A stretch of DNA of 64,000 nucleotides from Urophycis tenuis (lineage: Eukaryota > Chordata > Actinopteri > Gadiformes > Phycidae): the NCBI GenBank assembly GCA_036785325.1, contig JAXIVH010000005.1, positions 6,369,476-6,433,475 of the forward strand, in the 5' to 3' direction. Position numbers and translations under genes: made by a program. The notes beneath the pieces are model-generated. The model did not search any database, had not been told where the DNA came from, and worked only from the letters and a program-made list of their open reading frames with translations. This document shows, piece after piece, positions 11,939-22,860 of the stretch (its first letter is position 1; the number at the start of each line of letters is the position of its first letter).

Positions 11939-12438
11939 TGGTGCGTTTTATTATCCATCCGTCTCGGACGTCCGAGGACATTGCCTAGCGACATGCATGG
12001 ACACGCCCCTTTTACTCGGACGGAGAACTTGCCTGCTCGGTTGAACTCACAGGAGACCGAGCAAGGGTTCTGAGACAATTCACGATGGCTGCGCCCGGTG
12101 TCACCTGTTATGTGGCGTCCGTTTCTATGGAGACAGATAGTAATGCTATCTAGCTAGCATGCCAAAATGGTCTACTATCAAGCGACTCCAACGCTTTCAC
12201 TTCACTAAATATACCGAAATATGAACATACATTCTGCGTCTAGTGTACTGTTCCTGGAATTCTTCCTCAAGGTTGTGTAGGTGAAGCTCATGCGACTACC
12301 GCGACAATAGCTTTCCGGGTGGCGTCCATGTTTTTCTCCAACGAACTTTGCTTGGAACAATAATAAAACGCTTGAAGTGTAGAAGTGACATCACCACCGA
12401 GATCCGAGACGGTTCGCAGAGAATAATAAAACGCACCA
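11939..12438. mobile_element. PIF/Harbinger-type MITE nested in gypsy
   Basis: A 500-bp insert with terminal inverted repeats TGGTGCGTTTTATTAT and ATAATAAAACGCACCA, flanked by a TTA target duplication on both sides (11936-11938 and 12439-12441). A 3-bp TWA duplication is the hallmark of PIF/Harbinger. No transposase inside. Confidence 0.8.
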
Positions 12439-12750
12439 TTAGACCCTGCTTCAGTGTTCCGGAATCCCGAGATCCCGTCAGATGCACGCTCCGGCTACAT
12501 TGTCAACAAAGATGGCGGCGCCCAGCGCGGCATGCAGGCTGTTGAACGCCACAGCTACGGTGGCCACGAGGATGGCGGCACCGAATATTGGGTTCCATCT
12601 AGCCCAAGGACACAGAGATTCTCCTGTAAAGGCAGCTGGGAAGCATACAGAGCACTCATTGGCCTGATACAACGAAAGCCCTCCAGCTGGCTCTTTCACT
12701 GACTGAGAATGCTTTAGCCTGCTTGTTGCTTTTGAGCCCAGAGGAGAGAG

Positions 12751-14990
12751 GTGACTACGGGTACGGGTGGTAGCACACCAGTTCAGACTGACCCTGTAGT
12801 GACTGTGGGCTGGGCAGAAGTGGCTAACTTGTGCCATGTCCCCGTGTTGGTGGGTAATATGTCATGCTCAGCCCTGGTGGATACGGGGTCCACCGCCACA
12901 CTAGTGCGGCCTGACGTTCCAGCAGGAACCGTCCTAGAATAGACTTCAGTAAGATTACGGACAGTGACCGGTGAGACAGCCCCAATGAAAGGCAGAGGGA
13001 CCTTTGTCTTCACTCTGGGGAATGTAGCAGTAACGTTTCTGGCGTGGGTGGCTGAGGTGCGTGACCCCTGCATCTTGAGGCTTGATTTTTTGAGACTCAC
13101 AGGATGTTTGTTGAATCTGAGCTCCGGGATCCTGATGTTACAGGGTGTTCAGCTAGCCTCCCTCTCACAACAAGTGTCACAGGTAGTGGCCACCTACAGG
13201 GCATCAACACATTCTGCGGGGATCAGCCCTCAGACTCACACCCTTCAGTCTAGCCCACCGGGGTTGACTGAGTCATGTCCGAAGACCGCGTTCAGCACAG
13301 GCAGGGGACACTGGCAGTTCAAGGTCTTTAGTTTTGGGCTATGCAATGCCCCCGGGACTTTTGAAAGGCTTATGGACAGTGTACTATCCGGTGGTCCCCA
13401 CCAAGAGTGTGTAGTGTACTTGGACGATGTCCTGGCCCATGGAAAGTCTTTTGAGGCCGCACTAAACTCTCTGCGGGTGGTGCTGGGGAAACTTGCAGCG
13501 GCTGGCCTTAAGTTGCATCGTGACAAATGCCACTTCATGCAGAGGGAGGTAGAATTTTTGTGCCATAGGCTGAGCAGCGAGGGCATCGGCACGCTGGAGG
13601 AGAAAGTGTGTGCCATCAGGGACTGGCCAGTCCCTAATAATCAGACAGAGCTCAAGTGTTTCTTAGGGCTAGCCTCTTACTATAGGAGGTTTGTGAGGGG
13701 GTTTTCCTGCATTGGTGCACCCCTCTTCCAATTGCTGCAGAAGAACCAGCCCTTCATATGGTCTGTGGACTGCGAGAGGGCATTCACCGCCCTACAGCAG
13801 GCCCTTCTCCAGGTCCCGGTCCTCGCCCCCCAGACCCAGCCATGCCGTTTCTGCTGGATACAGATGCCAGCACCATCGGCATGGGCGCCATTTTGTCTCA
13901 AAAAGGGCCCGATGGAGAGCGGGTGGTGGCTTACTTCAGCCGCGTCTTCAATAAGAGTGAGCAGCGCTACTGTGTGACAAGGCGAGAGCTCTTGGCACTT
14001 GTAGCGACGGCTCTGCACTTCAGGTACTATTTGTGTGGAGTACCCTTCACAATCAGGACTGATCACACGGCGCTCCGGAGGCTTATGTCATTCTGGGAAC
14101 TGAGGGTGGCGCGCTGGCTTGAAGAGCTGGCTTGGAACTGTCGTTCCACTTCACTGTGGAGCACAGGCTTTGGGCTCAGCTTGCCAATACTGATGCCCTG
14201 TCCCGGCGGCCATGTGCTCTGGGTGGCTGCAGCTACTGTGACAGAAGGGACACCAGACAAAGGCAGCTGCGGGGTGAGGAGACTACCGCGGAACCAAAAT
14301 GCTGCACACTGCAGGTGATGGACACTGGTGAGTGGGAGGCCCGTCAGGAGGAGGATATGGACCTGAGGCCAGTGTGGCAGTGGGTCCACAGTGGGCAGAG
14401 ACCACGGTGGGGGGCCCTATTGGGTCTGTCGGTGGCCACTAAAGGCTGATGGAGTAAGTTCAGTGTGCCGGCCTCTCTGAGGGGGTGTTGCAGTGAGCAT
14501 GGAAGGAGCCATCCACAGGGGAAGAGAGGTGGCAGGCAGTGGTTCCCAAAGCTCTCAGAGAAACGGTGCTGGGGGCCTGTCATGGGGTCACTGGCTCCGG
14601 TCACTTTGGCAGCTCAAAATGTCAAGGATTTCTGCCGCAACTGTGATGAGTGTGCGGCACACAAGAGGCCACTTGATCAATCCCGTGCCCCTTTAATACA
14701 ACAGGCATCGGGAGCGCCCATGGAGAGGGTAGGGGTGGACATAATGAGCCCGTTCCCCGAGACAGACAGAGGGAACAAATATGTGCTTTGTGCAATGGAC
14801 TATTTTACAAAGTGTCCAGAGGCCTATGCTCTACCCAACCAAGAAGCTGAAACAGTGGCAGATGCTTTGATAGAGGGCATGTTCAGCCGGTTCGGTGCAC
14901 CAAAGGTCATCCACAGTGACCAGGGCCGGAATTTTGAGTCCAGGGTTTTTGCGGCTCTCTGTCAGCGTTTGGACATACAGAAGACACGCA
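12751..14990 (+). pseudogene. Gypsy pol remnant (protease, RT, RNase H, integrase)
   Basis: Several frames share one broken polyprotein. Protease active site LVDTGSTATLV lies near 12870-12905. RT is partial: the first catalytic block is deleted, and the frame jumps from a spacer to HWQFKVFSFGLCNAPGTF and then YLDDVL near 13418. RNase H starts PFLLDTDAST near 13845 and includes TDHTALRRL. Integrase has CRNCDECAAHK (zinc region), VGVDIMSPF and HSDQGRNFES but ends before the final catalytic Glu. Frameshifts, a missing RT block and the truncated integrase make it non-functional. Confidence 0.88.
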
Positions 14991-15000
14991 CCACGTTATC

Positions 15001-15846
15001 TCTCTCTATCTACATGGACATCCCTTTGGGCTTCTTCAGAGGAGACTTCTTCATCACATTTCAGTTTAAATGGCAGGGTTGTCTAGACTGCTCTGCATAC
15101 TGATTGTGCCACCTTGTTAAGAAGTAAAGCTTTTCCAGAACGTTTTAGTGCAGCCTGCGACCAGCATCAGAAAGACGGATGACATCAGATGTTGTCTGTG
15201 GCCTATGAAAGTATCTGCCAGAGACCAGTGGCAAAGCCACTTAATTAGTTAATTGCCTTAACCCCTCCTATCATTTTGTCCTCAAATCTAATCTTCTACC
15301 GTCTAGTCTGTTAAACAATATACAATGCGTTGGAGTGATAGATAAATAGATAGATTTACCCTGCAGCAGAATGCAGGAAATCACATATATGATATTCACC
15401 CCCCCTAGAATCACTCCTGCCAGAGACTGTATAGCATAGGTAGGCTATACATTTAGACAATAAAAGTGCAAGTAAGTCAATGTCTTAAGGTGTCATGGAA
15501 AGGTTATTGTGTCTTATCAGCAGAAAATAATAAAATAAACCAAGACACATTTACAGTTTTAATTTTATTGTAAACATTTATTTAAATACACACATACACA
15601 CTTTTACTTTGCAACCAACAAAAGTCGATCTCCTACAGGTGTCTGCCCTTTTTTGCAGGGCACACCAGGCTTTTATAACCCTTCCCTCCGCTGTTGCTCT
15701 CTGGTTTGCGGTGATATTGTGCACCAATCAGCCACCGAGGCTAATCAAGGGATGGAAGCGCCCGCTGGAGATGCTTTGCTGCAAAACAAGAGGGGTAGTG
15801 CATACAGAGGGAGGGGGAGACAATGCCGATGGCTCAAGGCTGTAAC
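15001..15846. other. Non-coding tail of duplication unit 1
   Basis: Up to about 15570 this matches 40591-41150 with substitutions and small indels. From 15570 to 15846 the sequence is not shared with unit 2 and I see no gene. Confidence 0.6.
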
Positions 15847-15868
15847 ATACACACACACACACTCAACA

Positions 15869-15910
<42 letters not shown>

Positions 15911-15929
15911 CAGTGGGGGGGGGGGGGGG
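15847..15929. repeat. (CA)n microsatellite and G-run
   Basis: A CA repeat (15847-15908) then a run of about sixteen G (15914-15929). It is a shorter copy of the microsatellite beside kif26b exon 2 at 3265-3698. Confidence 0.9.
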
Positions 15930-15940
15930 TAGAGGATTAC

Positions 15941-16050
15941 CTTGCTGGAGTACGGTCCGGGGATGAGCAGTTTGAGAGCTTGCCTCTTCAGCTCTGCTAG
16001 CCGGGCGTTGCAGTTCCCACACCAGCCCCCCCCCCCTGCGCTCGCTCCCG
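15941..16050 (-). pseudogene. Fragment of kif26b exon 2 (3' part), duplicated
   Basis: Nearly identical to the 3' end of kif26b exon 2: NCNARLAELKRQALKLL, then GPYSSK and the same GTAATC donor, preceded on its right by a C-run. One Cys of the CENC motif context is altered (TGTGGGAACTGC, C-G-N-C). Similarity is lost beyond about 16050. With no upstream exon it cannot make protein; it marks the edge of the second duplication unit. Confidence 0.82.
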
Positions 16051-16327
16051 GGAGCCTGTCTGTGAGTACGTAAGGATTCAGTTGGTAGAGCTAACTCATG
16101 CAATTAGTAGTCACTCTCTGCTGTTGTTGCTATTGCTGTCATTGCTGTTGAACAATAGGACTGCAAGAGGCCACTCAAGCTTTGAACAAGAACGTTTCGG
16201 CTTCTCAGGTGTAGACAATAGCCTTGATTGCTGGGCGGAGCTATGACTACATGATCAGCATCTGTACAGATACAGTAAGTGCTAGTGTTGTTGGCGTCAG
16301 GACCGGCAAATGAAGACTAAATGGCTG

Positions 16328-19300
16328 GTTATATTCAAGTATCTTTATTGTCAAGTGTGCTACATGGCAGGCATATAGCACAGATGAAATTGCAGTCCTC
16401 TCAGACCTGCGGTGCAAATGAACAAATGGACAATCAGACTAACAAACAGACAAACAGACATTGTACAGACAACACAGAAACACAGAAAAGTACAAGTATG
16501 GAAAAAAAAGTGAGGTAGTGCGTTGTTGAACAGTGCCAAATATATTCAAAAGACAGTCAAAAGACAATCTAAAGTGTCAAAGTGGAGATCAGAGTTTGTG
16601 AGTGGTGGTAGGAGGGAGATGGTCTGAGGTCAGATGATGCTGGTGGGTGCGAGGTTAGAGTCTGTGGCAGGGGGCAGAGGAGGGGGGAGGGCCAGGGGCA
16701 GAGCAGGGGGGAGGGGCAGAGCAGGGAGGGAGTTGAGCTTCCGGACAGCTTGATGAAAGAAGCTGTCTTTGAGCCTGCTGGTTCTGGCCCGGAGACTCCG
16801 CAGTCTCCTCCCCGACGGCAGAAGGCTGAAGATACTGTGGGATGGGTGGGTGGGGTCACCAGCAATCCTGATGGCTTTGCTGGTGAGGCGGGTGGTGTAA
16901 ATGTCCAAAATGGGGGGGAGAGAGACACCGATGATCCTCTCTGCTGCTCTCACTATGCGCTGCAGTGTCTTGCGGCAGGACACGGTGTATCGTATGTGTA
17001 TCGTATGTGATCTGCTGCCTGTGTTATTGTATTGGTATATGTTGTGACTGGCTGTCCGTATAAGTGAGAGTTTGCGGGCGGCTGGGTGTCTGGGGGTTGT
17101 GTTACGTGAGTGTTTGTGATGTTTCTATGTATGTTGGGGTTGTTCTGTTATGTATGGTTAGGGTATGGACACTACAACTACCCTTGATGTCTTGTTGGTC
17201 TCTATGTGCATAGAGAGGTGTTAGCACACGTAGGCTATACTACACTTTTTAGAATACTTTTAGACTACATCATGTTTTAGAAAGGTCTGACCAGGGACTG
17301 GGGTTGCAAATTAGCCAACTGGCTAGAAACCTTTTATGCAAACACATCTACAGACATTGTTTTGGCATTGATTGTGATGACTATGTATGTAATAATGTGC
17401 GCTGCATTGTCCCTGACAAATAAACTAATAAAAAATAAAAAAATAAAAATTTTAAAAGCATCGTACCACACAGTGATGCAGCTGGTCAGGAAGCTCTCGA
17501 TGGTTCCTCTGTAGAATGTTTGCGTGATGGTGGATGAGGCCCCAGCTCTTTTCAGTTTGCGGAGGAAGTACAGGCGTTGTTGGGCTTTTCTGGCCAGTGA
17601 TGCGGTGTTGTGGTTCCAGGACAGGTCTTCCAAGTTCCTGCACACCCAGGAACTTGGTGCTGCTCACCCTCTCCACTGTAGCAACGTTGATGATCAGTGG
17701 AGCATACTGTGTGTGCGTTCTCCTGAAGTCCACAACAATCTCCTTTGTCTTCTCCACATTCAGACGGAGATTGTTGTCCTTGCACCACGTAGCCAGCCTG
17801 TTCACCTCACTCCTGTAGATCGTCTCATCGCCGTTGTTGATGAGACCCACCACAGTCGTGTCATCCGCAAACTTGATGAAGATGTTGGAGCTGGATGTTG
17901 GTGTGCAGTAGTGGGTCAGCAGAGTGAAGAGGAGGGGGCTAAGCACACATCCTTCGGGGGCCCCCGTGTTAAATGTGATGGTGCTGGAGGTGCTGCTGTC
18001 GACCCGAACTGCCTGTGGTCTCCCCATCAGGAAGTCCAACAGCCAGTTGCACAGGGAGGTGTTGAGTCTCAGCTGGTTCAGTTTGTGAATGAGCTGCTGG
18101 GGGATGATTGTATTGAATGCTGAGCTGAAGTCGATGAACAGCATTCTGACATATGAGTCTTTGGTATCCAGGTGGGTGAGGGCAAAGTGGAGAGCAGAGG
18201 AGATGGCATCATCGGTCGAATGGTTGGACCAATATGCGAACTGGAAAGGGTCCAGGGTGGGGGGTAAGGCAGATTTTATGTGGTGCATGACTAGCCGCTC
18301 GAAGTCATTGTGGCAGGAGGGAGACAACTTTTTCAGCACCGGGATGATGGTGGTGGCTTTGAGGCACGTGGGGACAAAAGCCTGGCTCAGCGAGGTGTTG
18401 AAGATGTCTGTGAAGACATCTGTGAGCTCCTCAGCACAGTCCCTCAGTACACGACCAGGAATGTTGTCGGGACCAGAGGCTTTCCGTGGGTTTGTCCCTC
18501 TGAGGGATCGCCTCACGCTATCTGGGGATAACATCAACACCTGGTCACTGGGAGGGGGTGGGGTCTTCTGTGCCGGGGTGCTGTTGTCTGCCTCAAAGCG
18601 GGCGAAGAAGTCGTTCAGCTCGTTCAGCAGAGGGGTGGAGCTGTCGCAGGTCTGCGGAGAGGGCTTGTAGTCCGTTATGGTTTGGATCCCTCGCCACAGG
18701 TCCCTGGTGTCTCTGCTGTTGCTGAAGCGGTCGGCGATCCTCCTGGAGTACCGTCTCTTGGCCTTCCTGATGCCTCGTGCCAGGTTGGCCCTGGCTGCCT
18801 TCAGGCCCACCTCGTCTCCAGCTTTGAAGGCTGTGTTCCGAGCCCTCAGGAGTCTGTAGACTTCCCCTGTCAGCCGTGGCTTCTGGTTGGCCCGAATGCG
18901 GATGTTCTTGGTGACCGTGACGTCATCAATGCATTTCCGCATGTAGGAAGTGATGATGTCTGTGTACTCCTGGAGGTCTATGGTGTTATTGTAGGTGGCT
19001 GCCCATCTGAACATGCTCCAGTCAGTGATGAGGAAGCAGTCCTGGAGTGTCTCTGAAGACCCCTCAGGCCACACACGTACCTGCTTTGTTGTTGGTCTGA
19101 TGACTTTAACCAGGGGTCTGTATGCAGGCATTAACATAGTGGTGGTGTGGTCTGAGGCTCCTAGGTGGGGCAGGGGTAGGGCTTTGTAGGCCCCTCTATG
19201 CGTGGTGTAAACATTGTCCAGGGTATTATTGCCACGTGTGGGAAAGTTGATGTGTCCATGGAGTTGTGGACACACGCTCTTTGCATGATTGAAATCCCCA

Positions 19301-19440
19301 GCCAGGATGAGGAAGGCATCAGGGTGGGCTGTCTGCTGCTCACTGATGTGCTGGTAGAGTTCATACAGTGCCTCGCTCCTGTTGTTGTTGGAGCCAGGGG
19401 GGATGTATATTGCTACCAGGAGTATGACACTAAATTACTA
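16328..19440 (-). mobile_element. L2-like LINE, long but broken copy
   Basis: Minus strand. The 5' end at about 19440 starts inside the endonuclease (LILAGDFNHA, then GASDH), so the element is 5'-truncated. A long frame 19275-17452 covers the linker and reverse transcriptase with NDFERLVM, FIDFSSAFNTI, GAPEGCVLSPLLF and FADDTTVVG. A frameshift occurs near 17640, after KFLGVQ. The thumb continues in another frame to WYDAF at about 17456, is split by about 470 bp of foreign sequence, and resumes at 16985 as CRKTLQRIVRAAERIIG ending LLPSGRRLRSL. The 3' tail ends CAATAAAGATACTTGAATAT near 16330. The plus-strand long frames across this region are shadows. Confidence 0.87.
16986..17455 (+). mobile_element. 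About 470-bp insertion inside the LINE
   Basis: It interrupts the LINE reverse transcriptase exactly between conserved thumb segments. Its right end is an A-rich tail (ACAAATAAACTAATAAAAAAT...), suggesting a plus-strand retroposed sequence. GTATCGTA repeats occur at its left edge and GCATCGTA follows its right edge, a possible imperfect target duplication. Family unknown. Confidence 0.6.
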
Positions 19441-20047
19441 CTTCTACAACTGCGTATTGTGCTATCCAACTGCGTAACCATGGAGACCCCTCGATCCCTC
19501 ATAGTTCTCCGTCGTGTTGCCGGATACGCAATGCAATTTCCCGATCAGTAGGGGTTGCTACGCAAGACTGGCCTAGTCCCATGACGCCGATGGTCGGTAA
19601 CGTTGTTGGTTGTTGTGATTTCGGCTACAGTGAGCAATGGCGTCCGAGAGAGAAAGACTGTTAATGCAGCTCAATAACATTGAAACACGGATACTTTTGT
19701 TACAAAAATGGAGACGTGAAAGACTGAGGAGACGTGTCCGGAGGTGGTATGTACGTCCACTAAATGTACCGAGACTGAGACCTAGACCATGGTGTTTTGA
19801 AAATGGCGCTGCCAGTGTTTACATTGTGATACTAGTCAAACCGGAAAAGTAATTCCGGAAATGTCGTTTTTAGAGGACCAATTGCAGCCAGCCCTTGCCG
19901 TCTCTGTTGATGGAGTGACGGACACTTAAAAAAAAAAAAAAAAATCATGCAGTCGGAGACGACAGAGAGGCTCTCCGTCAGGCTCTCCAGCGACGTAGAG
20001 GCCTCTCTGTAACCGACGTAGAGCACTTTACGCAGGAGTATAAATTA
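19441..20047 (+). mobile_element. PIF/Harbinger-like element remnant
   Basis: A short frame 19637-19852 begins MASERERLLM and has a basic block RRERLRRRVRRWYVRPLN, resembling the start of Harbinger transposases, after which homology stops. The right end GCAGGAGTATAAATTAGGC (about 20029-20047) is like the TTTATACTYCTGCGT termini of fish Harbinger-type elements, also seen near 35571 and 38058. The left end is lost at the LINE junction. It contains an A-run at about 19929. Confidence 0.5.
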
Positions 20048-20149
20048 GGCATAAGGGAGTCACTCTGCGGGAGGCCCTTGAGGAAGCCCTCTAGCCCTCT
20101 GCTAACCCTAACCCTTGTGTATTGCATTGTGTATTGTAGCCATGTGTAG

Positions 20150-20456
20150 AAGTAGAATTAAGTAGAAGTAGAATTACTCTTTTGATCCCGTGAGGGAAAT
20201 TTGGTCTCTGCATTTAACCCAATCGTGAATTAGTGAAACACTCAGAACACAGTGATGGTGAAGCACACAGTGAGGTGAAGCACACACTTAAACCCGATGC
20301 AGTGAGCTGCCTGCAACAGCGGCGCTCGGGGAGCAGTGAGGGGTTAGGTGCCTTGCTCAAGGGCACTTCAGCCGTTCTTACTGGTCGGGGTTCGAACCGG
20401 CAACCCTCCGGTTACAAGCCCGAAGCCCTAACCAGTAGGCCGCGGCTGCCCCGGAG
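20150..20456 (-). mobile_element. tRNA-headed SINE
   Basis: Read on the minus strand it starts GGGGCAGCCGCGGCCTACTG (A-box region), has the pol III B-box GGTTCGAACCC (20388-20398), then a body with TTGAGCAAGGCACCTAACCC that is very common in fish genomes. It is a SINE and not a functional tRNA gene: it has no cloverleaf with an anticodon stem that pairs properly. Confidence 0.75.
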
Positions 20457-20639
20457 ACCTGTGTGTAACCCTATCCCAGTCCCGACACAGACGCCGTTCA
20501 CGACCCAATATTCGACGCTGCACCCCTTCAAATCTGCTCTAACCGTCTCTCCCTGTCTGCACTGAACTTAAAGTGATGGCCGGAGTCTAGAACTGCCAAT
20601 CGGTGGTCAGTAAGGCATGGGTGTTTCTGCAAACGTCAC
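20457..20639. other. Short spacer, nothing recognised
   Basis: Unique-looking sequence between the SINE and the inverted kif26b-derived segment. Confidence 0.4.
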
Positions 20640-21331
20640 GATAGAAGAATGTAAATCAGGTGTGATGTCCACCTTTCCCACCGAGCCTAACGTACCACCC
20701 ACACCGGCTAATTAGCATTACATGGATGGTTGATTCACTGGCTACTTGCTTCTTCCAAGGGGGATATAATTACAGCTTTATATGGGAATAATGACAACGT
20801 ATCCACTTCCTTAACACACGGCTCAATCCTCCGTGCCTGAATTCAAACGTTCACAAATAACCAGGTTTTCTCAACTTATGTGTGAGAATCTGTGAAGGGG
20901 TGATTACATCACCTGCAATATGGTCCTCATGCCATCTTCACATCATTATTTTCCTCATTCCTCACATGAACATTGAATATGTGTCCTGGACTGACATATC
21001 CCAAGCCTCATTAAAAACATCTGCTCTGATGCTCAAAATAATATTGACTTCTCTGCCTGTCATGCAGGTCCTCCAGATACACCTGGATGTACCGTCTGCT
21101 GGTTCAGAATGCACGATCCGATCAAATATGTTTAAAACATTGTTTCACAAACTCACCGGTGCCACTGTGTGGACCTTAACCAGCGCATGCCAAAAAATGC
21201 CCCCCCCTCACAGGTGCCTGACACCTCCCCGACCAAATCGGCCTCCTTTTCCCCAGAGACCTGGTACCGCAAGGCCTACGAGGAGTCGTCCCGCAGCAGC
21301 ATGCACCCCACCCAGGAGGACTCAAGTGGGT
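20640..21331 (+). pseudogene. Inverted copy of kif26b intron 1 and start of exon 2
   Basis: 20640-21213 matches, in reverse orientation, the kif26b intron at about 4105-4665 with scattered substitutions. It is followed by a splice-acceptor-like CACAG and exon-2-like codons from 21214: VPDTSPTKSASFSPETWYRK, then an altered tail and TGA at about 21332. The exon copy breaks after about 38 codons. Together with 15941-16050 it accounts for the two ends of a second exon 2, now split and partly inverted. Confidence 0.82.
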
Positions 21332-21413
21332 CTTGACTCTCTTCTGGAAGATGGGGAGTGACTCTGCAGTCCCGACATTGGCAGGGAATGTGCCAATCTG
21401 GCACATTGTAGGC

Positions 21414-21650
21414 ACTTCAACTTCTTTCGTAGGCTATAGCACGCATGTCCGGCAAGATGCTAGCTCCGTAGCCCTACCTCACTTGACCAACAGTGGGGTT
21501 GATGGGAAGATGAGTGGGAGAGGAGGACACACCTGCACACACCTGGGCGTGGGCGGGTTATCTCAGCCCCCAATGCTCATTATACCAGCGTGCAACTATT
21601 ATTCAAGGCCCGCAGGACTGAAATTATGTGTAAGTGGACTTTACATGCGG
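21414..21650 (+). repeat. Direct copy of the kif26b upstream region
   Basis: Matches 5598-5822 in the same orientation: CTTCAACTTCTT, GGGCGTGGGCGGGTTATCTCA and CATTATACCAGCGTGCAACT are shared. It is further evidence that the duplicated unit began in kif26b. Confidence 0.82.
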
Positions 21651-22024
21651 GCGGCACGGTGGTGCAGTGGTTAGCACTGTCGCCTCACAGCAAGAGGGTT
21701 CTGGGTTCGAATCCACCTGGGACCCGGGACCTTTCTGTGTGGAGTTTGCATGTTCTCCCCGTGCTTGCGTGGGTTCTCTCCGGGTACTCCGGCTTCCTCC
21801 CACAGACCAAAAACATGCAGGTTGGGGTTAATTGGTGTCTCTAAATTGACCATAGGTATGTATGTGAGTGTGAATGGTTGTTTGTCTATGTATGTTAGCC
21901 CTGTGATAGGCTGGCGACCTGTCCAGGGTGTACCCCGCCTCTCGCCCGTTGCAGCTGGGATTGGCTCCAGCCCCCCCGCGACCCTCGTAGAGGATAAGCG
22001 GTCACGATAATGGATGGATGGATG
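21650..22024 (+). mobile_element. SINE-like element with pol III boxes and ATGG tail
   Basis: Starts GGCGGCACGGTGGTGCAGTG, includes the B-box GGTTCGAATCC (21704-21714), continues with CTCCGGCTTCCTCCCACAG, and ends GATAATGGATGGATGGATGG. This is one of the commonest fish interspersed repeats. It sits exactly at the end of the duplicated kif26b upstream segment. Confidence 0.72.
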
Positions 22025-22149
22025 GACTCTTGAAAGTGAATTTAGTCTATCATAACTTTAAAGAGAATTGTGTTTAGACCAAATAGATAATTTAAAATTT
22101 GTTTTTCATACATCAAATGTGGTGTCTATATGAGCTACAACATGAGGTC

Positions 22150-22860
22150 ACAAACCTAGCATAAAAGTGCACCATTTTAGCTGTGGGGACAAATAAAGTC
22201 AAAATTGAAATTCTGGGGTAAACTGAGTGGCTCAACTTACAGAGTGGACATCATGCCTCGCGTAATTAAGCGCAAAACAAGCAGGGGAGCCACCGCTGAT
22301 GTTCTTGAAAGAGCCAACAGTGAAGTGAGAGAAGGGAAGTCCATTCGAGCAGCAGCAAAGGATGCCAAAATAGACAGAATGACACTGAAGAGATACATTG
22401 AAAAAAAAGAAAATGTACCTTTGAAAAATACAGGCTAGCAGAGGCTAAAAGGATTCTCTCAGATGGCATGGAGTCTGAACTTGCCAAACATATTAAGAAT
22501 CTCGCAGACCAGTTTCATGGGCTTACTACCCTCACATTCAGAGAACTTGCCTACGAGTTTTCTAAGCGAAACAACATCCCTGTGCCAGACAGCTGGTCAA
22601 GAGAAGAATGAGCAGGTAGCCCAAGAGATATTGAACATAGAGATCTATTTAAATATGCAAGTTTCTCTCCCAGAATTATGAATTGTGTATTATAAATAGA
22701 AATACACATGTGAAGTGTAGTGAAGAAGTGACTGTTATTTAGGGAGGGAGAAGGTGAGGGAGGGGTGGGGGGGAGTAGGGATATGGCTCAATTTACCCTG
22801 CTCCCATGCTTAACTTACCCCATACAAGGGGTAAGTTGTGCCACTACACCACTTTTTTTG
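22150..22860 (+). mobile_element. pogo/Tigger-like transposase remnant
   Basis: A frame from 22253 begins MPRVIKRKTSRGA and contains a psq-type helix-turn-helix (SIRAAAKDAKIDRMTLKRY), the usual N-terminus of pogo/Tigger-like transposases. A frameshift occurs in an A-run near 22400; the second frame continues FEKYRLAEAKRIL...FRELAYEFSKRNNIPVP to TGA at 22609-22611. The DDE catalytic half is absent. Flanking GGCTCAACTTAC and GTAAGTTGTGCCACT motifs may be its termini. Confidence 0.65.

Larger units (their letters stand above)
11666..15000 (+). mobile_element. Decayed Ty3/gypsy LTR retrotransposon
   Basis: A 5' LTR of about 249 bp (11666-11914, TGTGACGACC...TTACA, with AATAAA near 11847) is followed by a primer-binding-site-like TGGTGTCAGAAGC at 11916. 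Pol fragments follow in order: protease, partial reverse transcriptase, RNase H and integrase core. No 3' LTR is visible; element sequence stops near 15000 where duplicated host sequence resumes. Gag is not recognisable and is interrupted by a Harbinger MITE. The paralogous site around 40356-40591 has about 235 bases missing here, so insertion came with, or was followed by, deletion. Confidence 0.85.
6085..15570. repeat. Tandem duplication unit 1 (MS4A copy A block)
   Basis: This block is collinear with about 26693-41150 at high identity: shared text includes the left edge (CACATCTTGCAA), the whole MS4A exon set, the GATCTACTCAAAT segment, the AATGGAGGATGGATCTCC segment and the right edge before 15570. 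With kif26b-derived flanks the duplicated unit probably reached from about 3.7 kb. Insertions found only here are an L2-like LINE and a gypsy element. Confidence 0.85.

Noticed and set aside
17524..18859. Plus-strand frames of 60-199 codons
   Set aside because: Shadows of the minus-strand LINE reverse transcriptase frame, which has the conserved motifs.
20388..20456. tRNA gene suggested by A-box and B-box
   Set aside because: The boxes belong to a SINE head; no pairing acceptor stem and anticodon arm, and it continues into a SINE body. The same holds for 21650-21714.
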